Positions 21,371-33,370 of a stretch of DNA of 64,000 nucleotides are shown here, one piece after another (the stretch's first letter is position 1; each line of letters starts with the position of its first letter). This DNA is from Cycas panzhihuaensis. Its lineage: Eukaryota; Cycadophyta. The stretch lies in assembly GCA_023213395.1 (NCBI GenBank), contig CM041465.1:80917741-80981740 (forward strand). Direction: 5' to 3'. A model generated the notes under the pieces. The model was not told the DNA's origin. It saw only the letters and a list, made by a program, of their open reading frames with translations, and did no database searches. A program made the position numbers and the translations under genes.

Positions 21371-22721
21371 TACTTACAACCCTATGCATTAAAGGATTAT
21401 CTCATTGTTTAGGTATAATATATGTATATTTTGTTGGTATGTTCCTTGGAACATCAACGCATAGGAACTAAGTCAAATCCTTATGTAGATAATCCTCCAT
21501 TTTTGTATAAGAGAAAATGTCACCATTACATTATTAATGAATCCCTAGATCTCTATATGTAAGGCTTATATATTTATCTCTCAAATAATATATAGAGGCA
21601 TATACAATTAAAGCGAAGGTGTAAATATTTTTATAAAATGAAAAAAAAAAAAAAAAAAAACATATATAGTCTAAGTAGAGGTATTTATCAAATATATATC
21701 TATTCACTAATTCATATGATATATATATTTATCAAGCATATACCATTGGCCTATGCTAATCATGTTCTTGCATATATTTGACCTTTTATTGGTTTATACT
21801 AGCCATGTCTAATAGGAAAGCGTTACTTGCAATTAACCTTACACATAAGCATTATCCATTATGGAAGGTGTACATCTTAGATTTAGAGCTAACCCAAGTG
21901 GGTGGCCTTGAAGTTTGAATGCCTGCATCAATCAAATACTCATAGTCTAAATCATATTAATATCTACATCCAAGAAGGGATAACCATCTATATATGATAA
22001 TTGAGTAATATCTATAAAATTTTAATTGTGTATCTTACTTAATAAACCCATAACACTCTTAACTTCGAGCATGAATTAGCACAAATATCTAAATATATTA
22101 ATGGCTCACAATTCAATCTATAATAATAAGCTTAAGACATTTTGTGGTAATGTCTAAGAAGATAGTTTGGCTAGGGGAGTGCTTATAAACATTAATAAGA
22201 TTTTATATAGACCTATAAGAAATATGATTAGCATTCTATTTTGTGCATCCTTATGCATTTGCTTGATAGAGTATCAAGGACAAGATTATCGCAACATTAT
22301 GAGAATGGTTGAAATAATGGGAGCATGATTTATAAATCCATTTATTACGAGTAAAATAACACTTCTCATTTGTTACAAGTATGAAGAGGATAAGTAGAAG
22401 CTTGCTAAAGAAATGAGATTAAAGCTAGTAAACTATTTTTAGCTTGAAGATTTCTTGAAGGTTTGGGCATTATTTCCTAAAGAGAATCACTTAAAATATG
22501 GATGGGAGGTGGATCTTTTAGAGACAGAGGCTAGGGATTCAGATGATGTTCAAGTTAGTAGAGGTTATCTTCCTTTTTTGTTAATAGACTATTAAGTCTT
22601 ACATAGTTATTCTACTAGTTTATATGGACCTCTTATACTATAAAATTCTAATCCTCTTTCATATCCTACATCATATAAGTTGAGTTTTATAAATAAGGAA
22701 TTATGAAGAATAAAACTTTCA
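21371..22721. other. Interior of O, no gene recognised
   Basis: AT-rich with an A homopolymer at about 21638-21660. A plus-strand stretch at about 21810-21900 reads ALLAINLTHKHYPLWKVYILD, faintly like a gag N-terminus (Y..W....), but stops surround it. Confidence 0.4.
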
Positions 22722-23003
22722 CCCAAAGAGCATACAAAAACAAAGACTTATGGAGAACTTGAAAGGAGTGAGAAGCTTTTAGATATAGAGAGTAGAGGTG
22801 AATATAGAAAATCTTCTCTGATACTAGTAAGCCTCAATGATGCCTACTTGTTAGCATTATACAAAAAATTAAAGGATCAAGTAAGAAGATTACAAGAATT
22901 ATGTTTGAAAAGTTCAACTAAAAGTCATGAAGAATACATAGATAAATATGTTAAGAAGGTAGATGAGGATGACACATCTATACTAAAAGTTAATGGAATA
23001 TAA
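22722..23003 (+). pseudogene. 94-codon open stretch in O, no start codon, unidentified
   Basis: Open from 22722 to TAA 23001-23003 without a suitable ATG. The translation is strongly hydrophilic and probably coiled-coil (ALYKKLKDQVRRLQELCLKS, then HEEYIDKYVKKVDEDD). This composition is unusual for the surrounding AT-rich DNA and suggests the remains of a real frame, possibly gag or a spacer protein of O. I recognise no family. Confidence 0.4.
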
Positions 23004-23920
23004 GATCATATAATACATAAAGAAAAAAGGCCTACAAACTAAATTATAATCCCAACACATAAGAAGAAAAAGATAATATACAACAGGAAAATAAGGATAA
23101 ACTATTGATAATTGACATGGATAAAAATCTAGTGTCATTCCTAAAAGAATATGTAATAATTTATAATAAAAAAGATATTAAGTATATGATAAAAAGTCAC
23201 TAATTCTAATGATAACAAGTTCACCTTCTAATCAACTTGAGAAGAATTCAAAAGTGAGTATAAAATCTTATACCTTAAAATAATACTATCAAGGAACATC
23301 ACTAACAACAATATTTTATAAAAATATGTTTAATAATTTTAGAAAAGGTGACTTAACCCCTAATATAAGGAATGATACTAATGACACTGCAAAAACACTT
23401 TTGGTGAAATAATATACATGATAATACAAATCAAATAATTACATCATATATACAAGAGAATTCTCTAGTATTAATACTAATTTCCTAATAAATCCAAACA
23501 ATTCCCAAGCACTGATATATAATCTTATTTTTTAAGATAAAGCTGGTTTATATTAACATCGACATCATTTTTTCATAAACTTCTAAATGACAACTATTTA
23601 AAATGTAATATCCATAAATAATCTAAAAATAGAATTAAGTGGAAAATTCTTTAGCAACAATCTTCAATATATAGACAAAGGCATATAGAGATTCAACATT
23701 TTCATAATCAATATCTACTAAAGATTTTAAAAGGATCTATAATAATATCAATTTATCCAAGTTTACTTTTGTATTCATATTTATTATTGTTTAAGGTTTT
23801 GATAATTACTACTTGATGATATACACTAAATGATTATGATATCCTTTTATCATTAATAGGAAACATTAGATCAATCATTATCCCAATTCTATTTTGAGGA
23901 TGAAACATTTTAATAAAGTG
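23004..23920. other. Interior of O near its 3' LTR: nothing recognised
   Basis: AT-rich, non-coding. A polypurine tract before the 3' LTR is not evident. Confidence 0.4.
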
Positions 23921-23984
23921 GTCTTGTTAAATGGGTACACTCATTTATGAAAAGAAACCTATTTTGTATATATATGTTTATATA

Positions 23985-24020
<36 letters not shown>

Positions 24021-24147
24021 TCTAATTGTAATTCTTCATTACTTATTATTTTATTAATCAATTGTTTGGTCTTTTGACTACTAATCTCTCAAGCCTTTTT
24101 GTATACTCATTAAATTTAGTAGTTTCCTCAAGTTATGAAGAAGGTTA
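23921..24147 (+). repeat. 3' LTR of O (uninterrupted copy)
   Basis: Matches the two 5' LTR pieces and spans the R1 target site unbroken (TTAATCAATTGTTTGG). It contains a TATG/TGTA tetranucleotide microsatellite at about 23994-24021 and is followed by an AAT trinucleotide run at 24147-24165. The start is approximate. Confidence 0.6.
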
Positions 24148-25009
24148 ATAATAATAATAATAATGTTAAGCTTTCTTATAATTCTTCTTTTTATATTTCC
24201 TTTTTTTTAAAATAAAGATTGTACATATATTTTATAAAAGACTTAAAAAAAAACTCAAGGAAAAGTACAATAAAGAATGAGGCTATCATCATGTTTACTT
24301 CTCTTTGATGATAGGCTTGCTATTTGCTTATATGAACTGCTATGAAGGAAAAAAAAAAAAAAAAAAAACTTTCTAGAAAATTAATTATTTGTGGAGTCAC
24401 TCTGACCTTTAGACTATAAAATATTTCTCCTCTAATTAATATAGATATCAGTCTTGCAAAAATACCCACTAGTTTGTAAAATAATAATATATATTAACTA
24501 AAAAATAATAAAAAAGACATGGTAATATATAGTAACTTATATATTTTTATAGATCATAATATTTTATTCCTTCATGCAAATTTCTTTAGGCTATCCATAT
24601 TCATATAGACTATCCATAATGTCAGCTTTAAGGAAAAATTAAACAACTTAAAAAATACCTCCTTCAAGTCAAAAATCTTGCAATAAAATAACTTCTTTTT
24701 ATAGCTTCAAGCAAGCTCGGTAATAGCTTCAAAACAACATCAAAACATATCTTTAAATCAACCTTTACATGACTAAAAATATGATGAAATAATCCCAAAA
24801 AACTTCAAAAGATAGTAATAATAACAACCTTTAAGTATGCATAAAAATGCCTCAAAATACAACCTTTAAATAAGTAAAAAATGACTCTTCAAATAGACTA
24901 AATAGGTCACTCAATAGACATAAAATAAGTTTATTCAATGGTATAAACATGGCTAAAAGTTCAATAAATGATAGGTTCTAAAAATCTATCCTCAAGGATT
25001 GAATATTGG
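24148..25009 (-). other. Leader of M: no gene recognised
   Basis: Between the LTR of O and the PBS of M. AT-rich, A homopolymer at about 24349-24368, and many AACCTTTA-like words at 24760-24960. Confidence 0.5.
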
Positions 25010-25021
25010 GCTTTAATACCA
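25010..25021 (-). other. Primer binding site of M
   Basis: On the minus strand TGGTATTAAAGC, two mismatches from TGGTATCAGAGC, 3 bp from the LTR. Confidence 0.65.
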
Positions 25022-25024
25022 CTA

Positions 25025-25366
25025 TGCTAGAAATAAAGTGTGAAGTTAATATGGGCCAAAAAATAAACAAGAAGTGGTGAGTGAAACAATAATAAAATAA
25101 AGCGTAAAAAGAATGAAGTATATACAAGTTAACATAAGGAATAGTGGAAGAACAACCAAACTTCAAATTATGTATAAATGATGTATATATTTATAATACA
25201 ACTCACCATATGTATGAGAACCCTAAATGGTTAACTATTATATGCTATCATATATTTCTATATGGCTTATGATTAAAGTTGTCCTATAATATAAACTATA
25301 ATAAATAGATGAAAGCATGTAAATAGTGTCAATCATATAATGTTGACTAATTACATAATATAAGCA
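25025..25366 (-). repeat. 5' LTR of M
   Basis: Starts TGCTAGAAAT and aligns with 1205-1528. The right end is uncertain by several bases because the alignment has a small gap there. Confidence 0.7.
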
Positions 25367-26008
25367 TTTACCTTAACAGCTACCACATAATTTTTTATGA
25401 AGTGTAGTAAGGAAAATTTGATAAAACCAACTCTAGATTCAATTGAAATTATTTTGAATGTCTCTAAGATTGATCCAAGATAGATGTAGGCTAACTATTC
25501 ATGAGATTTTATCTTGAGATAGATCATACAAAGTTGTATAATGTATGTAGGGTTAAAAAAGGGCACAGATGTGTCACACCCATAGATCTTGATTTTGTCA
25601 ATCAAATCCCATTATAAGGGCTTTATTCTAGTGCATACTCACTCTATAGGGTAGTAAGAAGGTCCTAAGAAAGATCTAGAGATAAATTATGCTCCAAGAA
25701 GTGAGATGTAAATTAATCAAATATTGGAAATGGACAAAAAGAGATTGAATGATGAGAAATGACTAAAATAGGCTGTTATTTTTTATTAAAATAGTTACAA
25801 TAGGGACTAAAAACTATATTGAGTTAGTTAGGTAGCATTTAGGGATAACTTCATTATATAACACACCTTACAAGTGTTAGATATTCTAAAAACTACAAAA
25901 ATTGAGTGAAATATATAGAAACAAAGGTAAATGGTGTGATATTTTTAATTATTGGGCTCCTGTTTTTAAATAGAACTTATAAAAAAATGATTAAATACAC
26001 ATGTACAA
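25367..26008. other. Non-coding segment left of an LTR, probably a copia leader
   Basis: No coding motif was found on either strand. Its position left of a reverse-oriented PBS suggests the leader of a minus-strand element whose body is lost or lies across M. Confidence 0.35.
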
Positions 26009-26020
26009 GCTCTAATACTA
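26009..26020 (-). other. PBS-like site next to a minus-strand LTR
   Basis: The minus strand reads TAGTATTAGAGC, two mismatches from the initiator-Met PBS. It is immediately left of TGTTAAATTAG. Confidence 0.5.
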
Positions 26021-26349
26021 TGTTAAATTAGTGATAAGGATCATAAAACATATGTTCATGCAATAGAAAAGTAGAAAATAAAGAACTACTACAAATCAAT
26101 ACATATTGGATGCATCAAACAATGATCATCAAATTATTTAAATGATTATTCTTAATTTTGATAGGGCTTCATCGTATAAAAAATGAAATATATAAATGAG
26201 GAGGATTATGCTTAATTTATAAGCATTTGAAACTTGAATACATGAATATAATTGACCAACATAATGAGCTAATATTATTGGCTCATTATTCGATAAATGG
26301 TCTAACCTAACTTAAATCTTAATTATAATCTAATTATACAAAGGGGGGT
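26021..26349 (-). repeat. Probable 5' LTR of a minus-strand copia (perhaps D); right end unsure
   Basis: Starts TGTTAAATTAGTG right after the PBS-like site. No partner LTR was confidently found. Coding sequence of copia C begins to its right by about 26400. Confidence 0.35.
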
Positions 26350-26389
26350 GCACCCTATGTTATATTTGGTACATAATACATGAAAAATA

Positions 26390-27282
26390 CATTTATAATA
26401 GAGGTGTTGGTAGATGTTTTAATAATATTACCATCTCTTAGATACTCTAAACTAAGATTTAGAGATCCCTTTAAATATCTCAGAATCCTTTTTGTTGTCA
26501 CCTAATGAAGCTCTTAAGGATTTTGTATATATCAAGAGACCGACCCAATGACATAGCTAGCCTTGGTATGATTCAAGTAGATTATACTCTCTAATAAATT
26601 TTATATAACATCCTATTAACAATAAAATTTTCCATATCCTTCATAAGTTTTATTCCTTTGACATATGATGTTCTCATTATCTTGTAATCCATCATCTTGA
26701 ATTTCTTAATCAATGATTCTAGATACTTCCTTTATGATACCAAAATCTTATCTTCTAGTTGCCTTATTTTAATACCTAAAAGGTATTGTAGTAGCCCCAT
26801 ATAAATCATATTAAAATTCTTCTATAAGTGTGTTTTCACTACTATAATCTCCTCATGATGATTGCCTATAATGATCAGATCATTAGCATATAGAACAATA
26901 ATCATAATTGATACAACAATTTTCTTGACATTTAAATTTAACACTAGATCTATCATAATGAATACTTCCTCCTTTAATGTCATATCAATTTTTGTAAAGC
27001 ACACTCATAAAGCTTGCTTTAATCCATATAAAGATTTCTTTAAATGGCATATAAACATTTCACACCATTCTTTAATGAAACTAGGAGGTTGTACCATATA
27101 AGTCTCCTCCCTTAGTTCTTTATTAAGGAATACAACTTTCAAATATATCTGATGTGTCTCCCACTTGAATTTGGTTGTAATTTAAAGGATTAATCTAACC
27201 ATAGTCATCTTTGAGATGGGTGCATATGTCTCATCATAATCTATCCATTCTTTCTATTTGAAACCTTGGTTAACAAGTCTAG
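26390..27282 (-). pseudogene. C reverse transcriptase, C-terminal part
   Basis: The minus strand reads ARLVNQGFK at 27280, then DYDETYAPISKMTMVRLIL, LNKELREETYMVQPPSF, KKSLYGLKQA, and the catalytic box as LYANDLIIIGN (normally YVDDL, so the first Asp is replaced by Asn). It continues GLLQYLLGIKI and KRILRYLKG. This is the Ty1/copia RT that copies element RNA into DNA. Stops interrupt it. It connects directly to the N-terminal part at 48506-48640 on the other side of copia B. Confidence 0.88.
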
Positions 27283-27287
27283 CTTTA

Positions 27288-27585
27288 TGAAAAGAGTGGA
27301 TCTATCCTTCATCTCCATGCACTAAACACAAAGGCAAACATGGGAGCAAGAGAGACTTGAGAGAAAGAAAGTAGCTCTCACAAAATGGGGAGGTAAGAAT
27401 GGATCTCCTCCATTGAGCTTTTACTTTTATATTGAGAGAGGGAGCACTAGAGTTAGGTGAAATGAAATTACACATAATGCACATAAAAGTGCATTTCACT
27501 TAAGTGATCTAATTTAAAGTTCACTTAAGACCCTTTTTCGAAATAATCAACTAATGTAATGACCTTGTGTTATTAACCCTTTTCA
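27288..27585 (-). repeat. 3' LTR of B
   Basis: 298 bp, TGAAAAGAG...CTTTTCA. It pairs with 48203-48500. Confidence 0.96.
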
Positions 27586-27598
27586 ATCTCCCCTTTAA
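27586..27598 (-). other. Polypurine tract of B
   Basis: On the minus strand TTAAAGGGGAGAT immediately precedes the 3' LTR. Confidence 0.85.
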
Positions 27599-28040
27599 TG
27601 GTAGAAGGTCATTTCATCCTATTTTATTCTATCCTATGAGGTCTTCATTTGAGCCTCTTACAAAGCAAAATACTATGCCACTTTTGTGGAAAACCCTCAT
27701 GGGGAAGAAAACCCACAAATTTTCTAATCTACTACCCTAGATTAGGTGGCTCTTTAAACGTAGCCAAATAGCTAATCAGTTTAATGAATTTTGTAGCTAC
27801 AATCTACTGAGTCTCCATATATCATTGGTCATCCCCCATGCTCTTTCGGGTTTTCACAAGTTCTGATTTTCCAAAATGATACAACCCTTATCCTTTCGCG
27901 CCCACATGGGGTTTTCACGAATGGCATAGAGTAGAGACTTACTCTTGTCCTTCCGCACCCATAAGGGGTTTTTACAAATGAGACAAAGCATGATGGTCCT
28001 ATTGTCATCTCCTTCAATCAGTCAGAGATGGAGGCCCTAA
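27599..28040 (-). other. 3' untranslated region of B with CCC-rich repeats
   Basis: No gene. 27834-27985 holds three imperfect copies, spaced about 60-70 bp, of a word like CCTTTCGCGCCCA.A.GGGGTTTTCAC.A (broken here). They give the spurious 62-codon minus frame at 27829-28017, in which PYGCGRTRV and PCGRERIRV recur. Confidence 0.7.
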
Positions 28041-31000
28041 GGCTGAGTTACTTTCAAAACTGTTCAAACTTCATGCTCTTCAGTGGTTTGGTGAAGATAT
28101 CGGCCACTTAATCTGCTGTGGGGCAGTACTCCAGTTGAATTATGATATCATGAACTAGTTCTCTAATCCTGTGGACTTTTGTACTTATATATTTGGTATG
28201 ATCATGAAATATAGGATTTTTAGCCATCTGGATTGTAGATTAATTATTTATATATAAGCTAGTAGAACTTGTTTGGGTGGCATTTAATGTATTCAACAAT
28301 TTTCTAAGCCATATCACCTCCTTGCTTATCTCAGAAGTAGCAATGTACTCAACTTCAGCAGTTGAGTCTGCAACTATCTTCTATCATCTGGATCTCCATG
28401 ATATTGGTGCTATTCCAAGAAATGTTACATACGCAGACACAAATCTTTCTGTATCTTTATCTCTGAGAAAGTCTGAGTCTATATATGCATAAAGTTTAAA
28501 TTTTACATTGGGTTCATACAACAAACCATATTTGCTAGTCATTTTTAGGTACCTCAACACTCGTATTGCAGCTTGCCAATGATTCTAGTTAGGATTTGTC
28601 ACGAATCTTGCAAGAATGCCGATAGAGTATGCAATATCTGGCATTGTGTTGGTAGTATAGATGAGACTACCTACAAGTTGCCTATAGAGTATTGCGTCTG
28701 CCTCCCTATTGTCACCATCAACTAAGAGTTTAATATTAGGCTCCATAGGTATATCCATTGGTTGAGCACCTTCCAACTAAAACTTTGTCAGAAGATCGTT
28801 GATATATTTTTCTTGGAAGAGAAAGATTTTGACATCCTTTTCAATTACTTCAATTCCCAAGTAATATTTCATCAACCTGAGGTTAGACAATTCAAAAGTT
28901 TTAGTAAGGTCCTTCTTCATCTGGCTGATTACTTGTTCACTATTCCCCGTTATGAGCATGTCATCCACAAAGATTAAGATGTAAGTGACTTTATCATTTT
29001 GGCACTTGATGAATAATGTTGTATCAATATCTTGATAGTCACAAACCTCATATCCAAGTTGCCTCATTCTTTTAGACAACTTGGTAAACCAAGCATGAGG
29101 GGCTTGCTTTAGGCCGTACAAGGACTTTTTGAGCCTGCAAACTTTATGCTCTTGACCGTCAATCTCGTATCCTTCTAGATGAGCCATGTAAATTTCATCT
29201 TTAAGGTCCCCATTGAGAAATACGGTCTTAACATTGAGTTGGTGGATTTTCCAACCCTGTTGAGCAGGCAAGGCTATAAGAGTTCTAATTGTAGGCCACT
29301 TGGTTGTAGGAGCGAAGATTCCAGTGTAGTCAATGCCTTCCCTTTGCATGAATCCTTTTGCTACTAACCTCGCCTTGTGTTTTTCTAAGGTGCCATCTAA
29401 TCTATACTTATTTTTAAACATCCATTTATTTTTGAACTACCTTTCTTCCAAGTGGTAGATCAACAAGCTGCCATATACCGTTCTTAATAAGAGATTGATA
29501 CTCTTCGTTCATGGCATTTCTCTAAGCTGCATGATTTATAACTTCTTGGTATGTTAGGGGCTCTTCATTAAGAGCAAGATGCAGTTCTGTTGGTTCAAGC
29601 TCAACAGAAAATGATTCATGCATCCTTGATCTATGGGCACTTCTAGTGCCAGTTTTTCCTACCTCATCTGGTCATATGTCCTTGTGTAGCTAGTAGGCTT
29701 CACGAAAACCTCGAGTTAGGAATGAGGTTTTCATTTCCATAACCTCTTGATCTTCATTTTAATCCTAAAAAGGATCATGTGAAATATTTAGCATGGAGGA
29801 AGTTGGCGATGCTGGAGAAGATGGGCCAGCCATAGATGTTGGAGAAGATGATCCTTCTGCTATGGCTTTGCCTTTATCAACTTGGTTGTTCACAAATGAT
29901 GGTGCTGGATGTGTACACATTAGCTTGGAGTCACAATTTGTATCCTCTGAGGCTCTATTATTAGATTCCAAGATTTTGAGCAACTGTTTAGCATCTTCCC
30001 CCTTGAATTTTGGAATCTAAACATCAAATTTAATGGTATCATTAAATCGGTATAAAGGCATCTTAGAGTCAAGTCTGAGTAGTTGATCTTCAGTCTCTGC
30101 AAAGATAACATCTCTAATGATGATGATTTTATACTGTGAAGGTATGAAAACCTTGTACCCATTTTTGTCCATAGGGTATCAGACAAAGATGCCTTTGATG
30201 GCTCTATCTTGGAGCTTATTTCTATGTTCCTCTAGAATATGAGCATAACAAGTGGAGCCAAAAATTCTAAAGTGGGAGATAGAGGTGGTTTGTCCATACC
30301 ACATTTCATGTGGAGAGGGGATAAGCTTGGAGGGACTAACAGTGTTGATACAATACACAACAGTCCAAATAGCCTAAGCCCAAAGATAGATAGGGACATT
30401 CTTATATACTAGCATAGCACAAGCCATATTTATGATGGTCTTGTTCATGCACTCGGTAACTCCATTTTACTGGAGTGTACCTGCAATAGTGGTCTGATGT
30501 TTGATTCCATGTTGATGTAGGTACGATTCAAACTCATTAGATGTGTACTTGCCACCATTGTCAGTCCTGAGTATTTTGATCTTGAATCCAAATTCATTTT
30601 CCACGTGAGCCTTGAAAGCTTGAAACATAGAAAATGATTCATCTTTCTTTGTAATAAAAGCAATCCATACTTTCTTGGTAAAATCATCAATGAAAGTAAT
30701 ATAGTACCACTTCTGTTTAAGAGAAGGGATGGGTATAGGACCACATATATCTAAGTGTACAAGCTATAAAGGTTGGCTAGATTTCCACTGATTATGAGGA
30801 AAGGGTTGTCTTTGAGATTTAGCAATAATACATGCTTCACATTTAAAGGGCTTAGAGGGGAACTTAGGCAAACTAGGAAGATTGTCTTGTAGTTCTTTTA
30901 AATGATGAATTTTAATATGGCCTATACGAGCATGCCATAGAGTTGCTTAAGACAACTTTTGAGGAGTTAGGGTTCTGGTAAAAGCAGATTCATCATCAAC

Positions 31001-32578
31001 ATAGTTGGCTTCAAAGGATGGTGAGCCAGTTAGGCGAAAAATTTTATCATCAAGAATTCCAATCATAACCACAACATTTGAAGGAGGGTGAATGACACAG
31101 AGAGTTTAATTGTTTGAAGTTACACTTAGATCAAATCCACGAGAGACAAGGGTGGATAGGGAGAGCAGATTCTGCTTCAGAGCAAGAATATATAAAACAT
31201 CAACAAGTGTAAAATCTAGAAAGCCTGGGAGTTTCAGGTAAACAATTCCAAGTCCTTCGACTAGCTGAGATGATTTGTCAACCATGTGTACAACACCATG
31301 AACTTTAGAGTCAAAATCTTGAAAGAACTGGCGATGACAAATCATGTGTTGTGTTTCTCCAGTATCCATGATCCACGACGAAGTATTTGAGGTGACACTA
31401 TTTGCAACTCCAATTGGTAAAGGCAAAAGTGAATAAGCATAGCCATAATGAGCCTCAATATACTTAGTGGATCTATCAACAACATTTGATGAAGTGGTCC
31501 CAATTCTTTAAAGGTGTGCATGAGCAAATTGTGTTCCACCAAAAGCATCTTTAAAATAAGTATTATCAACATTATGTGCACCATGACACTATTGATAACT
31601 TGGTAGTTTATTGGTGGAAGTTCTGTAATTTTTGGCATAATATCCTTTTCTATTATATCTTTAGCACACAATTGTTTAATTTCTAGTCCAAGTATTGGGC
31701 TGGTTGGATTGTCTCTGATTACTGGATCTAGGTCTAGGTTGATTATTTTGGCCTTAGCCTTGAGACTGTTTTTGTTGGAGTTGAGGAGCCTATTGACTAA
31801 GAGAACTTTGTTATTGTTGTCTACCTCTTCCTCTTCCACGAGAATTACCACCTCTACGAGAGTATTGACCTTGATTTTTGGTATAACAAAGATCTTCCTC
31901 CACTTCAAAAGCAACATCAACTGGATCTAATGTAGTCGCAAAGTTGGTATCAAAGGTCTTATCAAATTCAATGAACTTATTAGCAAGGTTCTCAAAGTTT
32001 AGGGTCTTCAAAGTGCCACTAGATTGAAGACTTCCCAATAGATTTTTATAATCTGGGATATGGAGACATGATCGAATCAAGAAAGTCCATGTAATGCATT
32101 GAGTTTTAAAAACTTTATCAATAGATTTCTTGATTGGATGAAGGAGATTGATTGTCTCACTTGCATGTCCTTTCTGCATTTTCAATTTGTTCATCTTTAG
32201 CACTAAGTGAACAAATTCTAAGTCTGATTTAGTGTCAATGTTCTTCTTAAGAACTTCAAGAACTTTCCATGCTGTATCATGTATAGCTTCATCAATGAGA
32301 TTATGGAGGGAATAATCAGTGACAAGCAGTATCCTTGAACGGATTTTATCATCATCAAGTTCCCATTGGCGTTTAGCTGCACCTTCATTGAGAGCAGTTG
32401 GAGCACCTCCTCCTGAAGCAGTTGTGGTAGTTGTAGCTACAATAGATGGTATAGGTTGCAAGTGATCTCTCCATAGACCTTCATACTTTGCATCATTTCT
32501 AACACCAGTGAACTACATGTCTCAATTTTCTTTTCCTTTTAGAATGCAATTCACATTTTGCTTGAACTGTGAAGACAT
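28041..32578 (-). pseudogene. B gag-pol polyprotein pseudogene (copia)
   Basis: Gag starts at 32578 (MSSQFKQNVNCILKGKEN) and stays largely open to about 31811 (DTAWKVLEVLKKN, LVLKMNKLKM, then RGGNSRGRGRGRQQ). Protease shows DTGETQHMICH near 31370, with Glu where Ala is usual. Pre-integrase reads ATLWHARIGHIKIHHLKEL at about 30930, followed by CEACIIAKS. The integrase core has HLDICGPIP, FIDDFTKKVW, ILRTDNGGKYTSNEF and NGVTECMNKT. A frameshift near 29440-29460 moves pol to another frame, in which RT is open for 214 codons (28777-29421: KARLVAKGF, LNVKTVFLNG, KKSLYGLKQAPHAWF, FVDDMLITGN, YYLGIEV). RNase H follows with VGSLIYTTNT, RVLRYLK, the EAEYIA equivalent EVEYIATS, and VADIFTKPL near 28080. 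It supplies all copia functions, now inactive. Confidence 0.93.
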
Positions 32579-33370
32579 GGTGTCTTTTTAGAAGGGAAGA
32601 AATGAACAAGGGACTATAAAAGTGATGGCAATAAATGACCAATCACTATTTACAAATGGGAAATGTAATGAAGTAGTGTAGTAGTAGGAAGAAGAAGTGA
32701 GAATGGTTGCTCAAAGATGAAGGGAGCAACTTAGAGAAAAGTCACAAACACTTGTGACAAATATTAACTTGACGCAGCAGGAATATGAGAAGCACTATGA
32801 TAAAAATTGGCCACTAACACTTGTCGCAAATATTAACCTGGTGCAGTAGGAATATGAGAAGCACTATGATTATGATTACACTATGGATCACTTTTTACAA
32901 ATAAGTAAATGATCAATATACAAGATTGTAGGCCAATGTAGAAGCTAACATCATTGGGTTTACATAACTTGAAACTTAAATATAGGATGTGTAATCAACC
33001 CAATAACCTCTAACTTGTGTGCAACATGTAGTTGAGGTTGTTGAAAGGATGCTTAGGCTTCTAGTAGAATTAAGTTGGCCTTCACCCGCGATACCCGCAA
33101 TCATGCTTGGGGATGAAATCCAAGTCACAACGGAGCCCAGGTACTCCCAATCCTCACCCAATTCACCAATGAGAAGCTATATACCTCCTCTAAAGAGTGG
33201 TATGTGCATACCCATGGCTATGATGAATATTGGATTGGGTATATTTTAATCTTGTATTAAAATTTCAGTTTTTCTATTTGGTTATTAGGATGATCCCTGA
33301 TTGAAGCACGATGGTATGATTAACCAAACCTCACCAATATTCTGGTTTAGTCCAGTCCCAACTTGAAACC
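32579..33370 (-). other. Leader of B, left of G2
   Basis: Non-coding and homologous to 12525-13106 of A. Contains a 69-bp tandem duplication (next entry). G2 begins at 33371 after AAACC. Confidence 0.8.
32749..32886. repeat. 69-bp tandem duplication in the B leader
   Basis: Two copies starting CACTTGT, each containing GCAG.AGGAATATGAGAAGC. The corresponding stretch in A (about 12560-12620) has a single related copy. Confidence 0.85.

Larger units (their letters stand above)
3603..24147 (+). mobile_element. Element O: old plus-strand LTR element split by R1 and A
   Basis: The left LTR is in two pieces (about 3603-3712 and 9520-9607) because R1 inserted into it. The uninterrupted partner is about 23921-24147. 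A PBS, TGGTATTAGAGCC, follows the left LTR at 9615. The interior, excluding A, is only about 3.5 kb and shows no reverse transcriptase or integrase, so O is probably non-autonomous or deleted. The outer left boundary and its target duplication are not resolved. Confidence 0.58.
1205..25366 (-). mobile_element. Element M: old non-autonomous LTR retroelement, heavily invaded
   Basis: M is defined by a diverged LTR pair, 1205-1528 and 25025-about 25366. Both begin TG.TAGAAATAA.GTG and share blocks throughout. A polypurine tract (reverse complement) follows the left LTR and a PBS (reverse complement) precedes the right LTR, so the element is on the minus strand. Without its insertions only about 3.6 kb remains, and no gag or pol is recognisable, which suggests a LARD-like or deleted element. 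No convincing target duplication was found: TTAGT lies left of it, and the right flank does not match. The right end could be off by several bases. Confidence 0.6.

Noticed and set aside
30445-30744. 99-codon minus-strand frame over the B integrase
   Set aside because: Shadow. The integrase motifs FIDDFTKKVW and ILRTDNGGKY are in another frame.
31342-31920. 192-codon minus-strand frame overlapping gag and protease of B
   Set aside because: Leu/Ile-heavy shadow in the wrong frame. The true gag-protease frame is the one with RGRGRGRQQ and DTGETQHM.
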